Assembly (NCBI GenBank): GCA_002345675.1
Contig: DDWL01000035.1
Location: forward strand, 1 to 43,641
Length of the DNA: 43,641 nt
Reading direction: 5' to 3'
DNA from: Bacteroidales bacterium UBA2287
GTDB taxonomy: Bacteria > Bacteroidota > Bacteroidia > Bacteroidales > Tenuifilaceae
The notes below the pieces were generated by a model, which saw only the letters and a program-made list of their open reading frames with translations, made no database searches and was not told the DNA's origin. Of the stretch, positions 9,696 to 17,691 are shown piece after piece; positions within the stretch are counted from its first letter, which is position 1, and every line of letters starts with the position of its first letter. A program made the position numbers and the translations under genes.

Positions 9696-9890
9696 TTACT
9701 TATTACTATTCGTTTCAAGTTTATTGCGCCTATATCGCCTAAGGTATGCCATAAAAACAGCCAAAGCGCTAAGAATAAAAAACATATAACTTTTCTCGAG
9801 CCCACTACTATACCATGCATATACACCCATAACCAAGCATAGCACAGCCAAAAAAAGCCAAATTAGTTCTAAAACCTTCGATGCATTCAT
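9696..9890 (-). CDS. Small two-helix membrane protein, unknown
   Basis: A 64-residue protein starting at the ATG at 9890 (MNASKVLELIWLFLAVLCL); a TTG six codons upstream is possible but less likely. Two hydrophobic helices (about 6-22 and 31-47) are joined by a short polar turn, and the tail is strongly basic (YLRRYRRNK), placing both ends in the cytoplasm by the positive-inside rule. It sits between lptC and the CNNM gene, 44 nt and 5 nt away, so it belongs to the operon. No family is recognised. Confidence 0.75.
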   Translation of the reverse strand: MNASKVLELIWLFLAVLCLVMGVYAWYSSGLEKSYMFFILSALAVFMAYLRRYRRNKLETNSNK

Positions 9891-9934
9891 TTGCAATATT
9901 TTAACCAATAAATATATGTTATTTTATACAAAAG

Positions 9935-10507
9935 CTAATCTTTATCGGCAACAAAAATAGTTCCCGATGAATTTTTAATTTCAACATTTTCGAGTAGCTC
10001 GTCGGCCTCAAAGCCTTCGCCAAATATTACTCCGTCAACCGAAGTGAATTTCACAAAGTCGTTTGAGTAAACAATTTTCTTTTGTTCGTCCCAAAACAGC
10101 CTTTCGGTATTGAGAATTTCGCCCTTTTTATTCATTGCAACTACGTTATGCCGAGCCTCCCATATCTTCTTCTTGTCGTAATAAACGGCATATTTGGCTG
10201 TTAAAAACGACTCCACCGATTTTCCATCGGAAAAGGTAAAGAGTTGTATCCCTTCGGGGAACTCGGTGTATGGCTCTGGGGCAAACTGAAAACTTTTGGT
10301 TACAGGGGCAATTAGCTTAAGGCGAGGTATTCCGTTTTCGGTATAAATTATTTCATTTTTTTTGGCAATAATGCCAGGGGTGTTTTCTCTGTCGACAAGG
10401 GCTTTAATGCTTTCCATGTCGGGCTCACACGATAAAAGCAGCATAGTCCCTACGAGTGCAGGGACTATGAAATACTTTTTAAACGTATATGTGCTATTGT
10501 GTGCCAC
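9935..10507 (-). CDS. lptC: LPS export system protein LptC, lipoprotein form
   Basis: 190 residues. The beta-jellyroll pattern of LptC is clear: IIYTENGIPRLKLIAPV, then FPEGIQLFTFSDGK, AKYAVYYDKKKIWEARHNVVAMN, LNTERLFWDEQKKIVYSNDFVKF and GEGFEADELLENVEIKNSSG. LptC passes lipopolysaccharide from the LptB2FG transporter towards the outer membrane. Unlike the enterobacterial protein, which has a transmembrane helix, this one has a lipobox (MLLLSC, cysteine 27), a common arrangement in Bacteroidota. It starts 5 nt after the TPR gene stop codon. Other lpt genes are not in the window. Confidence 0.93.
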   Translation of the reverse strand: MAHNSTYTFKKYFIVPALVGTMLLLSCEPDMESIKALVDRENTPGIIAKKNEIIYTENGIPRLKLIAPVTKSFQFAPEPYTEFPEGIQLFTFSDGKSVESFLTAKYAVYYDKKKIWEARHNVVAMNKKGEILNTERLFWDEQKKIVYSNDFVKFTSVDGVIFGEGFEADELLENVEIKNSSGTIFVADKD

Positions 10508-10512
10508 TTAGG

Positions 10513-11853
10513 TTACTGTCGTCCTCTAATAGTTGTGCGTTCGTTAATCCAGCAACCTACGGTATAGCTTGCACCAGGCTGAAGGTCTTGAAAAAATATG
10601 TCGCTTTGAGCAGGGAAATATTTAACATACGCTTCAATTTGCTTGTCGGCTTCGGCAGCTACCGATGGGTCGACCTGCTTAGCTTTAATAAACTTATCGA
10701 CAACAGCCCAGTAAATTGTGCTTTTTGCAAAGTTATCGTCACCACAATTTTTTTCTGAAGCATACAAGTAACCAATTAAAATATATGCTTTACCAAAATT
10801 TGGGTTTAAGTCAATTGCCTGAAGTGCTAGGCTACGTGCTTGCTGCAAATTATTATTTTCACGAAACATTATGTATTCAGCATACTCGTATAAGTTATTC
10901 GATTTTTTCATCGAATCAGTCTCTAGTTTTATGGCTTCCTGGTAGTACTTTTCGGCGTTTTTAATTTCCTTGTTATTAAGCGAAATTCGACTTAATTCTA
11001 ATGCTAATGATGAACTTGGTTCGTTATTGAAAACTACGCTTGCCACCGTTTTGTAAAGTGGAGCCTCGCTACACCTACTAGCTTTTAAAAGACTGTACAC
11101 CTTTTTAGCCAGTTCAGCATCGTTTGGATTGGCTTTTACTCTAGGATCAAATATTTGAACTAGGTTTTCGCAATTAGCAACACCTGCTTGAGAGAAAATT
11201 GCATCAATAGACTCTTTTGCCTGAGGTAACTTTTCGTCATCTTTATTAGCTGCAATCATTGCATCAATATAGTCGGAAAGAAGCGAATAGGTTTCAATAA
11301 CCTTATCGGCGTCTACCTTTTGGTTATCGTACATTGCTTTTGTTAATACCATATAGGTAAACACAGCAGAAGTTGACGATTCGGTTTTTTCGAGTTCAAT
11401 CGACTCCTTTAAAAAGTTATATGCTTCTTCGTAACGTTGAGTATCGAACTGAAATAAATCCATTCCCTTTTGGCCTAACAGAAACCCACGACGACTAAAA
11501 TTCTCAATTCGTAAGTCGTAAACCATCATTAAAGAGTCGAGTAACTCGGTTTTTCGAGCTGGGTTAGCTTCGCCCTCAATCCAAAACTTAAGCATTTGAA
11601 TGCCATTAATATATGCATTTTGAGTAGCTGCGGGGCAAATTGCAATAACCTTTTTCCATGGCTTGCGAGCATCGGCAAAATTTCGCTGGTTAAATGCTTC
11701 GCGGTAAAGCGAAATGGCAGTAGCGCATTCGGTACGGGTTTTTTCATCGGCACCGTACTTGGGATTCGATAAATATGCCTGCGAAAAGGCAACCGAAACC
11801 GTTGCTGCAATTACTACAATTAGGGCTAGTCCTTTTTTCTTTAAAGTTTTCAT
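10513..11853 (-). CDS. Exported TPR-repeat protein
   Basis: 446 residues with a signal peptide (MKTLKKKGLALIVVIAATVSVAFSQ). The mature protein is helical with several tetratricopeptide-like pairs, for example ATAISLYREAFNQRNFADARKPWKKV, AEKYYQEAIKLE and ARSLALQAIDLNPNFGKAY. It is acidic and lysine-rich and likely acts as a periplasmic scaffold. It lies between a barrel gene (27 nt) and lptC (5 nt), a gene order that suggests a role in envelope assembly, but no specific function is assigned. Confidence 0.85.
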   Translation of the reverse strand: MKTLKKKGLALIVVIAATVSVAFSQAYLSNPKYGADEKTRTECATAISLYREAFNQRNFADARKPWKKVIAICPAATQNAYINGIQMLKFWIEGEANPARKTELLDSLMMVYDLRIENFSRRGFLLGQKGMDLFQFDTQRYEEAYNFLKESIELEKTESSTSAVFTYMVLTKAMYDNQKVDADKVIETYSLLSDYIDAMIAANKDDEKLPQAKESIDAIFSQAGVANCENLVQIFDPRVKANPNDAELAKKVYSLLKASRCSEAPLYKTVASVVFNNEPSSSLALELSRISLNNKEIKNAEKYYQEAIKLETDSMKKSNNLYEYAEYIMFRENNNLQQARSLALQAIDLNPNFGKAYILIGYLYASEKNCGDDNFAKSTIYWAVVDKFIKAKQVDPSVAAEADKQIEAYVKYFPAQSDIFFQDLQPGASYTVGCWINERTTIRGRQ

Positions 11854-11880
11854 TGCTTTATATTTTACTTATTAATATTC

Positions 11881-13158
11881 TTAGTTGTACTTTCTTTTCA
11901 CAAACCAAATATCGTAAAAAGTTACACCAAAACTCACAATACCATACGTTTCACTTGTTAATCCATTTTTATTTGTTCCCCTTTGGCCCATTTCGTATGC
12001 CAAGTTAAATGAGGTGCTCGTTCTACGTAGTGGTAACCCAACTCCAAATGTTATGCCATAATCCTTGATGTGAGTATTTCGAATGTTTAGGTTTGTGTTA
12101 GATTGGTAAAAACCAGTGCGATACTTAACCCTTTTTAAGTAGCTTTTCAGGTCGTTTGGACTTGGGCAGTACTCCAATCCAAATCGCATTGTATTGCTTG
12201 AGGTTAAAGAGTTGTCGGTTTGCTCAATAAACTTAGCATTGGTCCAGTCCTGCGATGAGTAATCGAATGCTAAAGTCAAACTTTTATTATATGTAAAGCT
12301 AAAACCTCCCGAATAGTTTGCAGGCAATAATACCGATGTATTTTTTGTACTTACGTAGCTAATTGTGTCGAACATTCTACTATTAGTCGAAGAATGCACT
12401 ATTTGTTCTGCTTTAAGCGAAGTTTCGTTATCGAGGGTAAAGCCAAATACCATTGAATACTTGTCATCGGTGCCAAAATTCAGTTTATACTGAGTACCAA
12501 CACTATAGGCAAGGCTTCGAACAACAACTCTATTTACTTTATACAAACTTGTATAAACCGAACCCGAGGGGAAAAGCACGTCGGAATGGTAATCGAGACT
12601 TCCAAAGAAGTAGGAAACATTAAAGCCAACCGAGAGACCCTTTACAGGTTTAAAAGCGTTACCAAAATATGCCTGCGACAAACCGCCCTCGCCGTAGTGG
12701 TAATACTTTATAGCGCCTATTGAGCTTAACAAGTAAGGGTTTGTTTCAACATACCTGAGTTTATAGCCAACGTCGCTAAATGGCTGAATGCCTAAACTTG
12801 CTCCCCACCATTTTGTTAGTGGAAACTGTATCGCAATATGGTGAAAATTCATTGTAGGATTAGAAAGTGTTTGGCTCCCCAATGAGTAATTGGTCTGTCC
12901 AGCTTCGAGCCCAAAGTCGAGAATAAACGACATGGTATCCTGCGCTGTATAGCTAGCTGGATTAAGCTGATTTATAGCCGTTCCGCTAATAATTCCCTGC
13001 GAAACTCCTCCCATTGCACGATTTTGCATGAAAGTTCTGTTTTTCAAATCGCCAATCCCAAATCGAGAGTAGGGAGAGTATGTATTAATTGTTTGTGTCG
13101 ATGCGGTGTGCGCAAGTACTACAAGAGCAAGCGCTGCTAGAAGGTTTTTACTGATCAT
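11881..13158 (-). CDS. Outer-membrane beta-barrel protein (FadL/OmpP1-like)
   Basis: 425 residues with a signal peptide (MISKNLLAALALVVLAHTASTQ). The mature N-terminus 'YSPYSRFGIGDL' followed by MGGVSQGI and INQLNPASY is the usual opening of a Bacteroidota barrel family related to FadL/OmpP1 transporters. The remainder is strand after strand of alternating polar/aromatic residues, ending in VSFGVTFYDIWFVKRKYN. The start codon overlaps the coaX end by 11 nt, so translation is probably coupled. Substrate unknown. Confidence 0.83.
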   Translation of the reverse strand: MISKNLLAALALVVLAHTASTQTINTYSPYSRFGIGDLKNRTFMQNRAMGGVSQGIISGTAINQLNPASYTAQDTMSFILDFGLEAGQTNYSLGSQTLSNPTMNFHHIAIQFPLTKWWGASLGIQPFSDVGYKLRYVETNPYLLSSIGAIKYYHYGEGGLSQAYFGNAFKPVKGLSVGFNVSYFFGSLDYHSDVLFPSGSVYTSLYKVNRVVVRSLAYSVGTQYKLNFGTDDKYSMVFGFTLDNETSLKAEQIVHSSTNSRMFDTISYVSTKNTSVLLPANYSGGFSFTYNKSLTLAFDYSSQDWTNAKFIEQTDNSLTSSNTMRFGLEYCPSPNDLKSYLKRVKYRTGFYQSNTNLNIRNTHIKDYGITFGVGLPLRRTSTSFNLAYEMGQRGTNKNGLTSETYGIVSFGVTFYDIWFVKRKYN

Positions 13159-13876
13159 TATGGTATAGAATTCGATTTAAACCTATTAATACTAAATTAG
13201 GGTGCACAAAGATGCTATTTTTTAACTTTCCTACAAAAAAATTCGCATCACCTCCTGTAAGAATTACCTTAAAATCGGAAATATTTTGACTAAGAGCGTT
13301 AATATACCCATCTATTTCGAAAATAGTGCCATTCTGAACCCCCGATATAATACTTCCTTGTGTTGAATTGGCCAAAATGGGGAAATTTTCATCAATTTCG
13401 ACTAACGGCAATTTGGCTGTAAAGTGATTTAAAGCCTTAAAGCGGATATTAATTCCAGGCGAAATGGCTCCTCCTAAATATTCGCCCTGCGAAGTAACAA
13501 AATCGTAGGTGATTGCAGTTCCACAGCCTATTGCAAGAACATTACTATTTGGGTAAAGTGTATAAGCCCCAACTGCTGCTGCAAGCCTATCGGGGCCTAA
13601 TGTTTCCTTTGTTGAATAGCTATTTTTGATTGGTATTGGCGTGCTCGAATTAAACTCGACAACAGGCATTTTTTTCGATAGGAATTCAACAATACTAAAA
13701 GGTGGATTTCCTACGCACGAAACTATTGCCCTTTTTGTATTATATTGTGTTAGTGTTTCGTCAAGTAATGCTTCGTTCAGCTTGCTGAAACGAGAAAAAT
13801 GCACCAACTCGATGCCATTAAAAATGGCAATTTTTGTTTGGGTGTTCCCTATGTCGATTACTATATTCAATTCCAC
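13148..13876 (-). CDS. coaX: Type III pantothenate kinase
   Basis: 242 residues. It catalyses the first committed step of coenzyme A synthesis, phosphorylating pantothenate with ATP. Motifs are intact: the phosphate-binding DIGNTQ at 8-13, the catalytic GPDRLAA at 94-100, and GCGTAITYD at 117-125 followed by GGAISPG. Length is normal for the family. It starts 8 nt after the mfd stop codon and its end overlaps the next gene by 11 nt, so it is tightly inside the operon. Confidence 0.96.
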   Translation of the reverse strand: MELNIVIDIGNTQTKIAIFNGIELVHFSRFSKLNEALLDETLTQYNTKRAIVSCVGNPPFSIVEFLSKKMPVVEFNSSTPIPIKNSYSTKETLGPDRLAAAVGAYTLYPNSNVLAIGCGTAITYDFVTSQGEYLGGAISPGINIRFKALNHFTAKLPLVEIDENFPILANSTQGSIISGVQNGTIFEIDGYINALSQNISDFKVILTGGDANFFVGKLKNSIFVHPNLVLIGLNRILYHNDQ

Positions 13877-13884
13877 TTTTTTAA

Positions 13885-16800
13885 CTAAACCTTAACGGAG
13901 GCAGTTTGAATTTGTTGCAGCAACCCAATGGCATGCTGCACATTTTTAACACTTTTTGCCGAAAGCATAAGTTTCTCCTTAACCTCTTTCATTTGAAATG
14001 CGCCTCCACTTTTTTGTATCGATGCTATTATTGACGCAAAAAGTTCGGAGCGGTAAAACGACGAAACCTGATTTGAGATGAAGTAGGCAAAAAGCATTTC
14101 GTTTTTCAGCGTAACTCGCTCAATTCCCAGCGAAGCCGCAACCCATCGAAGCTTAACAATGCCAAGTAGTTCGTCGACCTGAAAAGGAGGTGCGCCAAAC
14201 CTGTCGCAAATGCGCACCCTGAATGCATCGAGTTCGTTGGGCGTTTTTATGCTATCGAGTTCGCGGTACAGGCGCATACGCTCGGGGGTGCTATTTACGT
14301 AGCTATCGGGAATAAGGAGCTCCATGTCGGTTTCAACGTGGCATTCGCCTTGGGCAGGTTTCCAATCGTTTTGCTTTTTAGCCGACTCGTTGGCAAACAC
14401 TTCGTGAAACTCTTCCTCCTTAAGCTCCTGAATGGCCTCATCGAGAATTCGGTGGTAGGCTTCGAACCCAATTTCGGCAATAAACCCACTTTGCTCGCCT
14501 CCAAGTAAATTTCCTGCTCCTCGAATATCCAAATCTTGCATGGCAATGCTGTAGCCGCTTCCCAATTCCGAAAATTCTTCTATTGCTTTTAAGCGCCTTC
14601 GCGCTTCGGGGGTGAGGCTTTCGAGCGGGGGAGCCATTAGGTAGCAAAACGCTTTGCGATTGGAGCGCCCTACCCTACCTCGCATTTGGTGCAAATCGCT
14701 TAGCCCAAACATGTGGGCATTATTTATAATAATTGTATTGGCGTTTGGTATGTCGAGACCCGACTCGATTATTGTTGTTGAAACAAGAACATCGTGGCTA
14801 CCATCGATAAATTCAACCATCGATTTTTCGAGCTGGGTTGGTTCCATTTGCCCATGAGCAACAATGCTTGTAACATTTGGGCAAAGGCGACTAATCATTA
14901 CCTGAACATCGCTAATGTTTTGCACCCTGTTGTGAACAAAAAACACCTGCCCTCCCCTATTTACTTCGAATTCAATTGCCTCCTTAATAATTTCGTGGTT
15001 AAACTGATGCAGTTCCGTTACAATTGGATGCCGGTTTGGTGGAGGAGTATTAAGAATTGAGAGATCGCGTGCACCCATTAGCGAGAACTGCAATGTACGA
15101 GGTATAGGCGTAGCTGTTAGCGTAAGCGTATCGACATTCAGCTTTATTTTCTTTAACTTTTCCTTAGCGGCCACACCAAATTTTTGCTCCTCATCGACAA
15201 TAAGCAAGCCTAAATCTTTAAACTTAACCCCTTCGCCCAGCAATGCATGGGTACCAATTATTATATCAACTTTGCCTTCGGCAAGTCGTGTAAGCGTTTC
15301 CTTTTGCAATTTGGCCGATTTCATTCGGCTAATAAACTCAACATTGCACGGAAATCCTTTTAATCGTCCCGAAAAAGTATGGTAATGCTGGAGAGCAAGA
15401 ATTGTTGTAGGAACTAAAATTGCCACCTGCTTGCTGTCGGCAACCGCTTTAAAAGCAGCCCTAACAGCCAGTTCGGTTTTACCAAAACCCACATCGCCAC
15501 ACACGAGCCTGTCCATGGGCATTGTAACCTGCATATCGTCCTTAATGGCTTCGGTTGCCTTAACCTGATCGGGGGTATCTTCGTAAATAAACGACGCTTC
15601 GAGTTCTTCTTGTAAATACGAATCGGGCGAAAAGGCAAATCCTCGCTCGTTTTTACGTTTTGCGTAAAGCGCAATAAGGTCGCGGGCAATGTCCTTTACC
15701 TTCTTTTTTGCAGCCTGCTTCGTTCTGTTCCAAACTCCACTTCCGAGCTTATGAGCCTTTGGAGGCTCCGAGTCTTTGCCCCTATATTTGGAAATGCGGT
15801 GAAGGTTATGAATGCTTACCAGTAATGAGTCGCCGTCTTTATAAATTAGCCTAATGGCCTCTTGAACCCTTCCGTTTGTCTCGGTTTTTACTAACCCACC
15901 AAATTGCCCAACCCCATGATCGATATGAACAACGTAATCGCCCTGTTGTAAACTTACAAGTTCCTTAAGTGTAACAGTTCCTCGGTGAGAAAGCTCGTGT
16001 TTTACCTTGTACTTATGGTAACGGTCGAATATTTGATGATCGGTGTAAATGCATATTTTTAGTGTGTGGTCGACAAAGCCCTCGTGAATGGCTTGATAAA
16101 CAGGCGAATAGGTAAGATTTGGGTTAATGCTTTCGAAAATGCGAAGCAGCCTTTGGTGCTGAGCGGGGTTTTGGGCTAAAATAAAAGTTTCGTAGCCATT
16201 TTCAACGCTCTCCACAATGCTGTCGGCTAGTAACTCGAAATTCTTTTGAAACGAAACCTGTGGTGTTGTGTTGAATTCGATGGTAACACTATTGGCAAAA
16301 TGCTTTTTAATGCCAAACTCAACTGTTGCTATTTCGTTTATCCATTTTGACATAACAGCCTCTTGAACATACTTGTCGTCGGCTTTGCCTTCGGTTATAG
16401 CATCGGCTTGAGAATAAACTTCGGTTAGCTTTGCTGTCATTAGTTCAACATCGCGAAGCCACACCAAGGTATTAGATGGCACCAGCCCAGTAATTGAAGT
16501 TAAAAACTTCGTATTGCTTTCGCTTTGGGTATTCGATATTATTGTAATGTTGCTAAGCGAATCGTTCGACAGCTGATTATCGACGCCAAACGACCGAATG
16601 GACTCAACCTCATCGCCAAAAAAGTCGATACGGTAAGGGAGCGAAGATGAAAATGAGAATATGTCGACAATTCCACCCCTTACTGCGAACTGCCCGGGTT
16701 CGTATACAAAATCGACCCTTTCGAAGCCAACTTCATATAGAAAATCTGAAATAAAATCGAGCGAAACTCTTTCGCCAACTGCCAGTTTCATTGTGCAACT

Positions 16801-17232
16801 GTCGAGTTGGTCGTTCGAAACAACTTTTTCAGTTAGGGCTTCGGGGTATGTAACTACAATAATAGGTTTTTGAACTGATGCAATTGCATTAAGCGTGTCG
16901 GTTCGCTGAATTAGCGCATCGGGTAAAACTTGTCCGTACTGAATACCACGCTTAAACGACGAAGGGAAGAAAAATAGGTTTTCGTCGCCAAGTATTTGCT
17001 CCAAGTCGTTGTATAAATACGAGGCTTCATCCTTATCGTTTAGTACAACAAAAAAGGGCTGCGAGAGAAATTGCCTGCAAGTAGCCAAAAGAATAGCGCT
17101 ACTTGAGCCAGCTAATCCCTTTAGTCGTATTTTTCTTTGATTTTCGTCGACAATGCTTTTCACCAGCTGCTGAACAGCTGTGTGAGACTTAAACCGCGCT
17201 ATAAGATCGCTTAACGAAGAAGGGGCACTCAT
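13885..17232 (-). CDS. mfd: Transcription-repair coupling factor Mfd
   Basis: 1115 residues, full length for the family. The N-terminal UvrB-like part (about 1-330) binds UvrA. The RNA-polymerase-interaction domain begins near LVSLQQGDYVVHIDHGVGQF (about 422). The translocase has Walker A GDVGFGKTE (about 580), DEEQKFGV (about 683), TATPIPRTLQ, and the helicase motifs IIESGLDIPNANT and QMRGRVGRS. The C-terminal TRCF domain is present (ESLTPEARRRL onward and RMRLYRELDSI). Mfd removes stalled RNA polymerase and recruits UvrA to DNA damage. It is the first gene of the operon that continues into coaX and the envelope genes. Confidence 0.97.
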   Translation of the reverse strand: MSAPSSLSDLIARFKSHTAVQQLVKSIVDENQRKIRLKGLAGSSSAILLATCRQFLSQPFFVVLNDKDEASYLYNDLEQILGDENLFFFPSSFKRGIQYGQVLPDALIQRTDTLNAIASVQKPIIVVTYPEALTEKVVSNDQLDSCTMKLAVGERVSLDFISDFLYEVGFERVDFVYEPGQFAVRGGIVDIFSFSSSLPYRIDFFGDEVESIRSFGVDNQLSNDSLSNITIISNTQSESNTKFLTSITGLVPSNTLVWLRDVELMTAKLTEVYSQADAITEGKADDKYVQEAVMSKWINEIATVEFGIKKHFANSVTIEFNTTPQVSFQKNFELLADSIVESVENGYETFILAQNPAQHQRLLRIFESINPNLTYSPVYQAIHEGFVDHTLKICIYTDHQIFDRYHKYKVKHELSHRGTVTLKELVSLQQGDYVVHIDHGVGQFGGLVKTETNGRVQEAIRLIYKDGDSLLVSIHNLHRISKYRGKDSEPPKAHKLGSGVWNRTKQAAKKKVKDIARDLIALYAKRKNERGFAFSPDSYLQEELEASFIYEDTPDQVKATEAIKDDMQVTMPMDRLVCGDVGFGKTELAVRAAFKAVADSKQVAILVPTTILALQHYHTFSGRLKGFPCNVEFISRMKSAKLQKETLTRLAEGKVDIIIGTHALLGEGVKFKDLGLLIVDEEQKFGVAAKEKLKKIKLNVDTLTLTATPIPRTLQFSLMGARDLSILNTPPPNRHPIVTELHQFNHEIIKEAIEFEVNRGGQVFFVHNRVQNISDVQVMISRLCPNVTSIVAHGQMEPTQLEKSMVEFIDGSHDVLVSTTIIESGLDIPNANTIIINNAHMFGLSDLHQMRGRVGRSNRKAFCYLMAPPLESLTPEARRRLKAIEEFSELGSGYSIAMQDLDIRGAGNLLGGEQSGFIAEIGFEAYHRILDEAIQELKEEEFHEVFANESAKKQNDWKPAQGECHVETDMELLIPDSYVNSTPERMRLYRELDSIKTPNELDAFRVRICDRFGAPPFQVDELLGIVKLRWVAASLGIERVTLKNEMLFAYFISNQVSSFYRSELFASIIASIQKSGGAFQMKEVKEKLMLSAKSVKNVQHAIGLLQQIQTASVKV

Positions 17233-17256
17233 TTACTTTACAAGGGGTTGAAAGTG

Positions 17257-17264
17257 CAAAGGTA
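17257..17264 (-). promoter_or_regulatory. Probable -7 box (TACCTTTG) of the mfd operon
   Basis: On the minus strand the sequence TACCTTTG matches the Bacteroidetes -7 consensus TAnnTTTG and lies 24 nt before the mfd start codon. No clear -33 TTTG is seen. Assignment is by consensus and position only. Confidence 0.55.
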
Positions 17265-17318
17265 TAAATAAAATGGGGAAATAGGATGAAGTCCGAAGAC
17301 GGAAGTTGTGAGGGAGAA

Positions 17319-17351
17319 ATCCGTCCGACCGCTCAACGCGGTCTGACGGAT
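17319..17351. repeat. REP-like palindrome, copy 1
   Basis: Near-perfect inverted repeat with arms of the form CCGTCcGACCGCt / GCGGTCtGACGG around a short loop. Member of a family with seven copies in this window, all intergenic. Confidence 0.85.
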
Positions 17352-17373
17352 GAAACACGAACTGCATTGGTAA

Positions 17374-17403
17374 CCCGTCAGACCGCCTTAAGCGGTCGGA
17401 CGG
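17374..17403. repeat. REP-like palindrome, copy 2
   Basis: Same family as copy 1: arms CCGTCAGACCGC and GCGGTCGGACGG with a TTA-type loop. It lies 17 nt past the terminator at 17421-17446 in the minus direction. Confidence 0.85.
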
Positions 17404-17420
17404 ATAAAATACGGCACAAA

Positions 17421-17446
17421 AAAAACCTCGGTTGCCCGAGGTTTTT
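17421..17446 (-). terminator. Terminator of the vestigial cargo-gene end
   Basis: Stem AAAAACCTCGG / CCGAGGTTTTT (17421-17431, 17436-17446) with loop TTGC. It has the same stem and loop as the terminator at 17607-17634, which shows that the two 3' modules are duplicates. It now follows only a gene remnant. Confidence 0.85.
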
Positions 17447-17456
17447 ACTGACCAAT

Positions 17457-17510
17457 ACTCACGGGGTGACTTGGTTGCTGAGCAAGTCGAAGCAAAGTCC
17501 CCCCGTGAGT
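17457..17510. repeat. 3'-module hairpin, diverged copy
   Basis: Arms ACTCACGGGG (17457-17466) and CCCCGTGAGT (17501-17510) pair perfectly, with a second inner inverted repeat (GACTTG / CAAAGTC). It sits 10 nt after the remnant stop codon, the same place the hairpins at 17648 and 21815 have after their genes. The outer ACTCA.../...TGAGT ends match that family; the middle has diverged. Confidence 0.75.
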
Positions 17511-17520
17511 GAAAACATAC

Positions 17521-17538
17521 TTACTTTTTAATCATTTT
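17521..17538 (-). pseudogene. Leftover 3' end of a T9SS cargo gene (KMIKK-stop)
   Basis: On the minus strand the 18 nt AAAATGATTAAAAAGTAA encode K-M-I-K-K-stop, the same last five residues as the 1229-aa cargo protein (RKMIKK) next door. The remnant is followed at the expected spacing by the hairpin, terminator and REP palindrome that follow real cargo genes. Upstream the coding sequence is gone and a REP palindrome lies 22 nt away. This suggests a former cargo gene lost by deletion, perhaps between REP copies. Confidence 0.7.
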
Positions 17539-17560
17539 ACTCGGAAGTCGGGATGGCACA

Positions 17561-17593
17561 ATCCGTCAGACCGCTTTGAGCGGTCAGACGGAT
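17561..17593. repeat. REP-like palindrome, copy 3
   Basis: Arms ATCCGTCAGACCGCT and AGCGGTCAGACGGAT pair with no or one mismatch around a TTG loop. It forms the outer part of the 3' module of the 1229-aa cargo gene. Confidence 0.87.
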
Positions 17594-17606
17594 GAAGTAC
17601 AAGAAT

Positions 17607-17634
17607 AAAAAACCTCGGTTGCCCGAGGTTTTTT
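17607..17634 (-). terminator. Terminator of the 1229-aa cargo gene
   Basis: Stem AAAAAACCTCGG / CCGAGGTTTTTT with loop TTGC (arms 17607-17618 and 17623-17634). On the minus strand the stem runs directly into a T-run. Confidence 0.9.
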
Positions 17635-17647
17635 ATTGCTTTGTGTT

Positions 17648-17682
17648 TACTCAGAGTGCGACTCGAAGTCGCGCCCTGAGTA
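17648..17682. repeat. 3'-module hairpin after the 1229-aa cargo gene
   Basis: Imperfect hairpin: outer arms TACTCAG / CTGAGTA and inner arms GCGACT / AGTCGC with a CGA loop. It lies 9 nt past the stop codon. A copy with the same sequence is at 21815-21849 after the other cargo gene. It could stabilise the mRNA end, or be a mobile small repeat. Confidence 0.8.
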
Positions 17683-17691
17683 AAAGAGAAT

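Noticed and set aside
17319..17593. CRISPR array
   Set aside because: The repeats are palindromes with irregular spacing and different orientation and occur with terminators; no cas genes are present.
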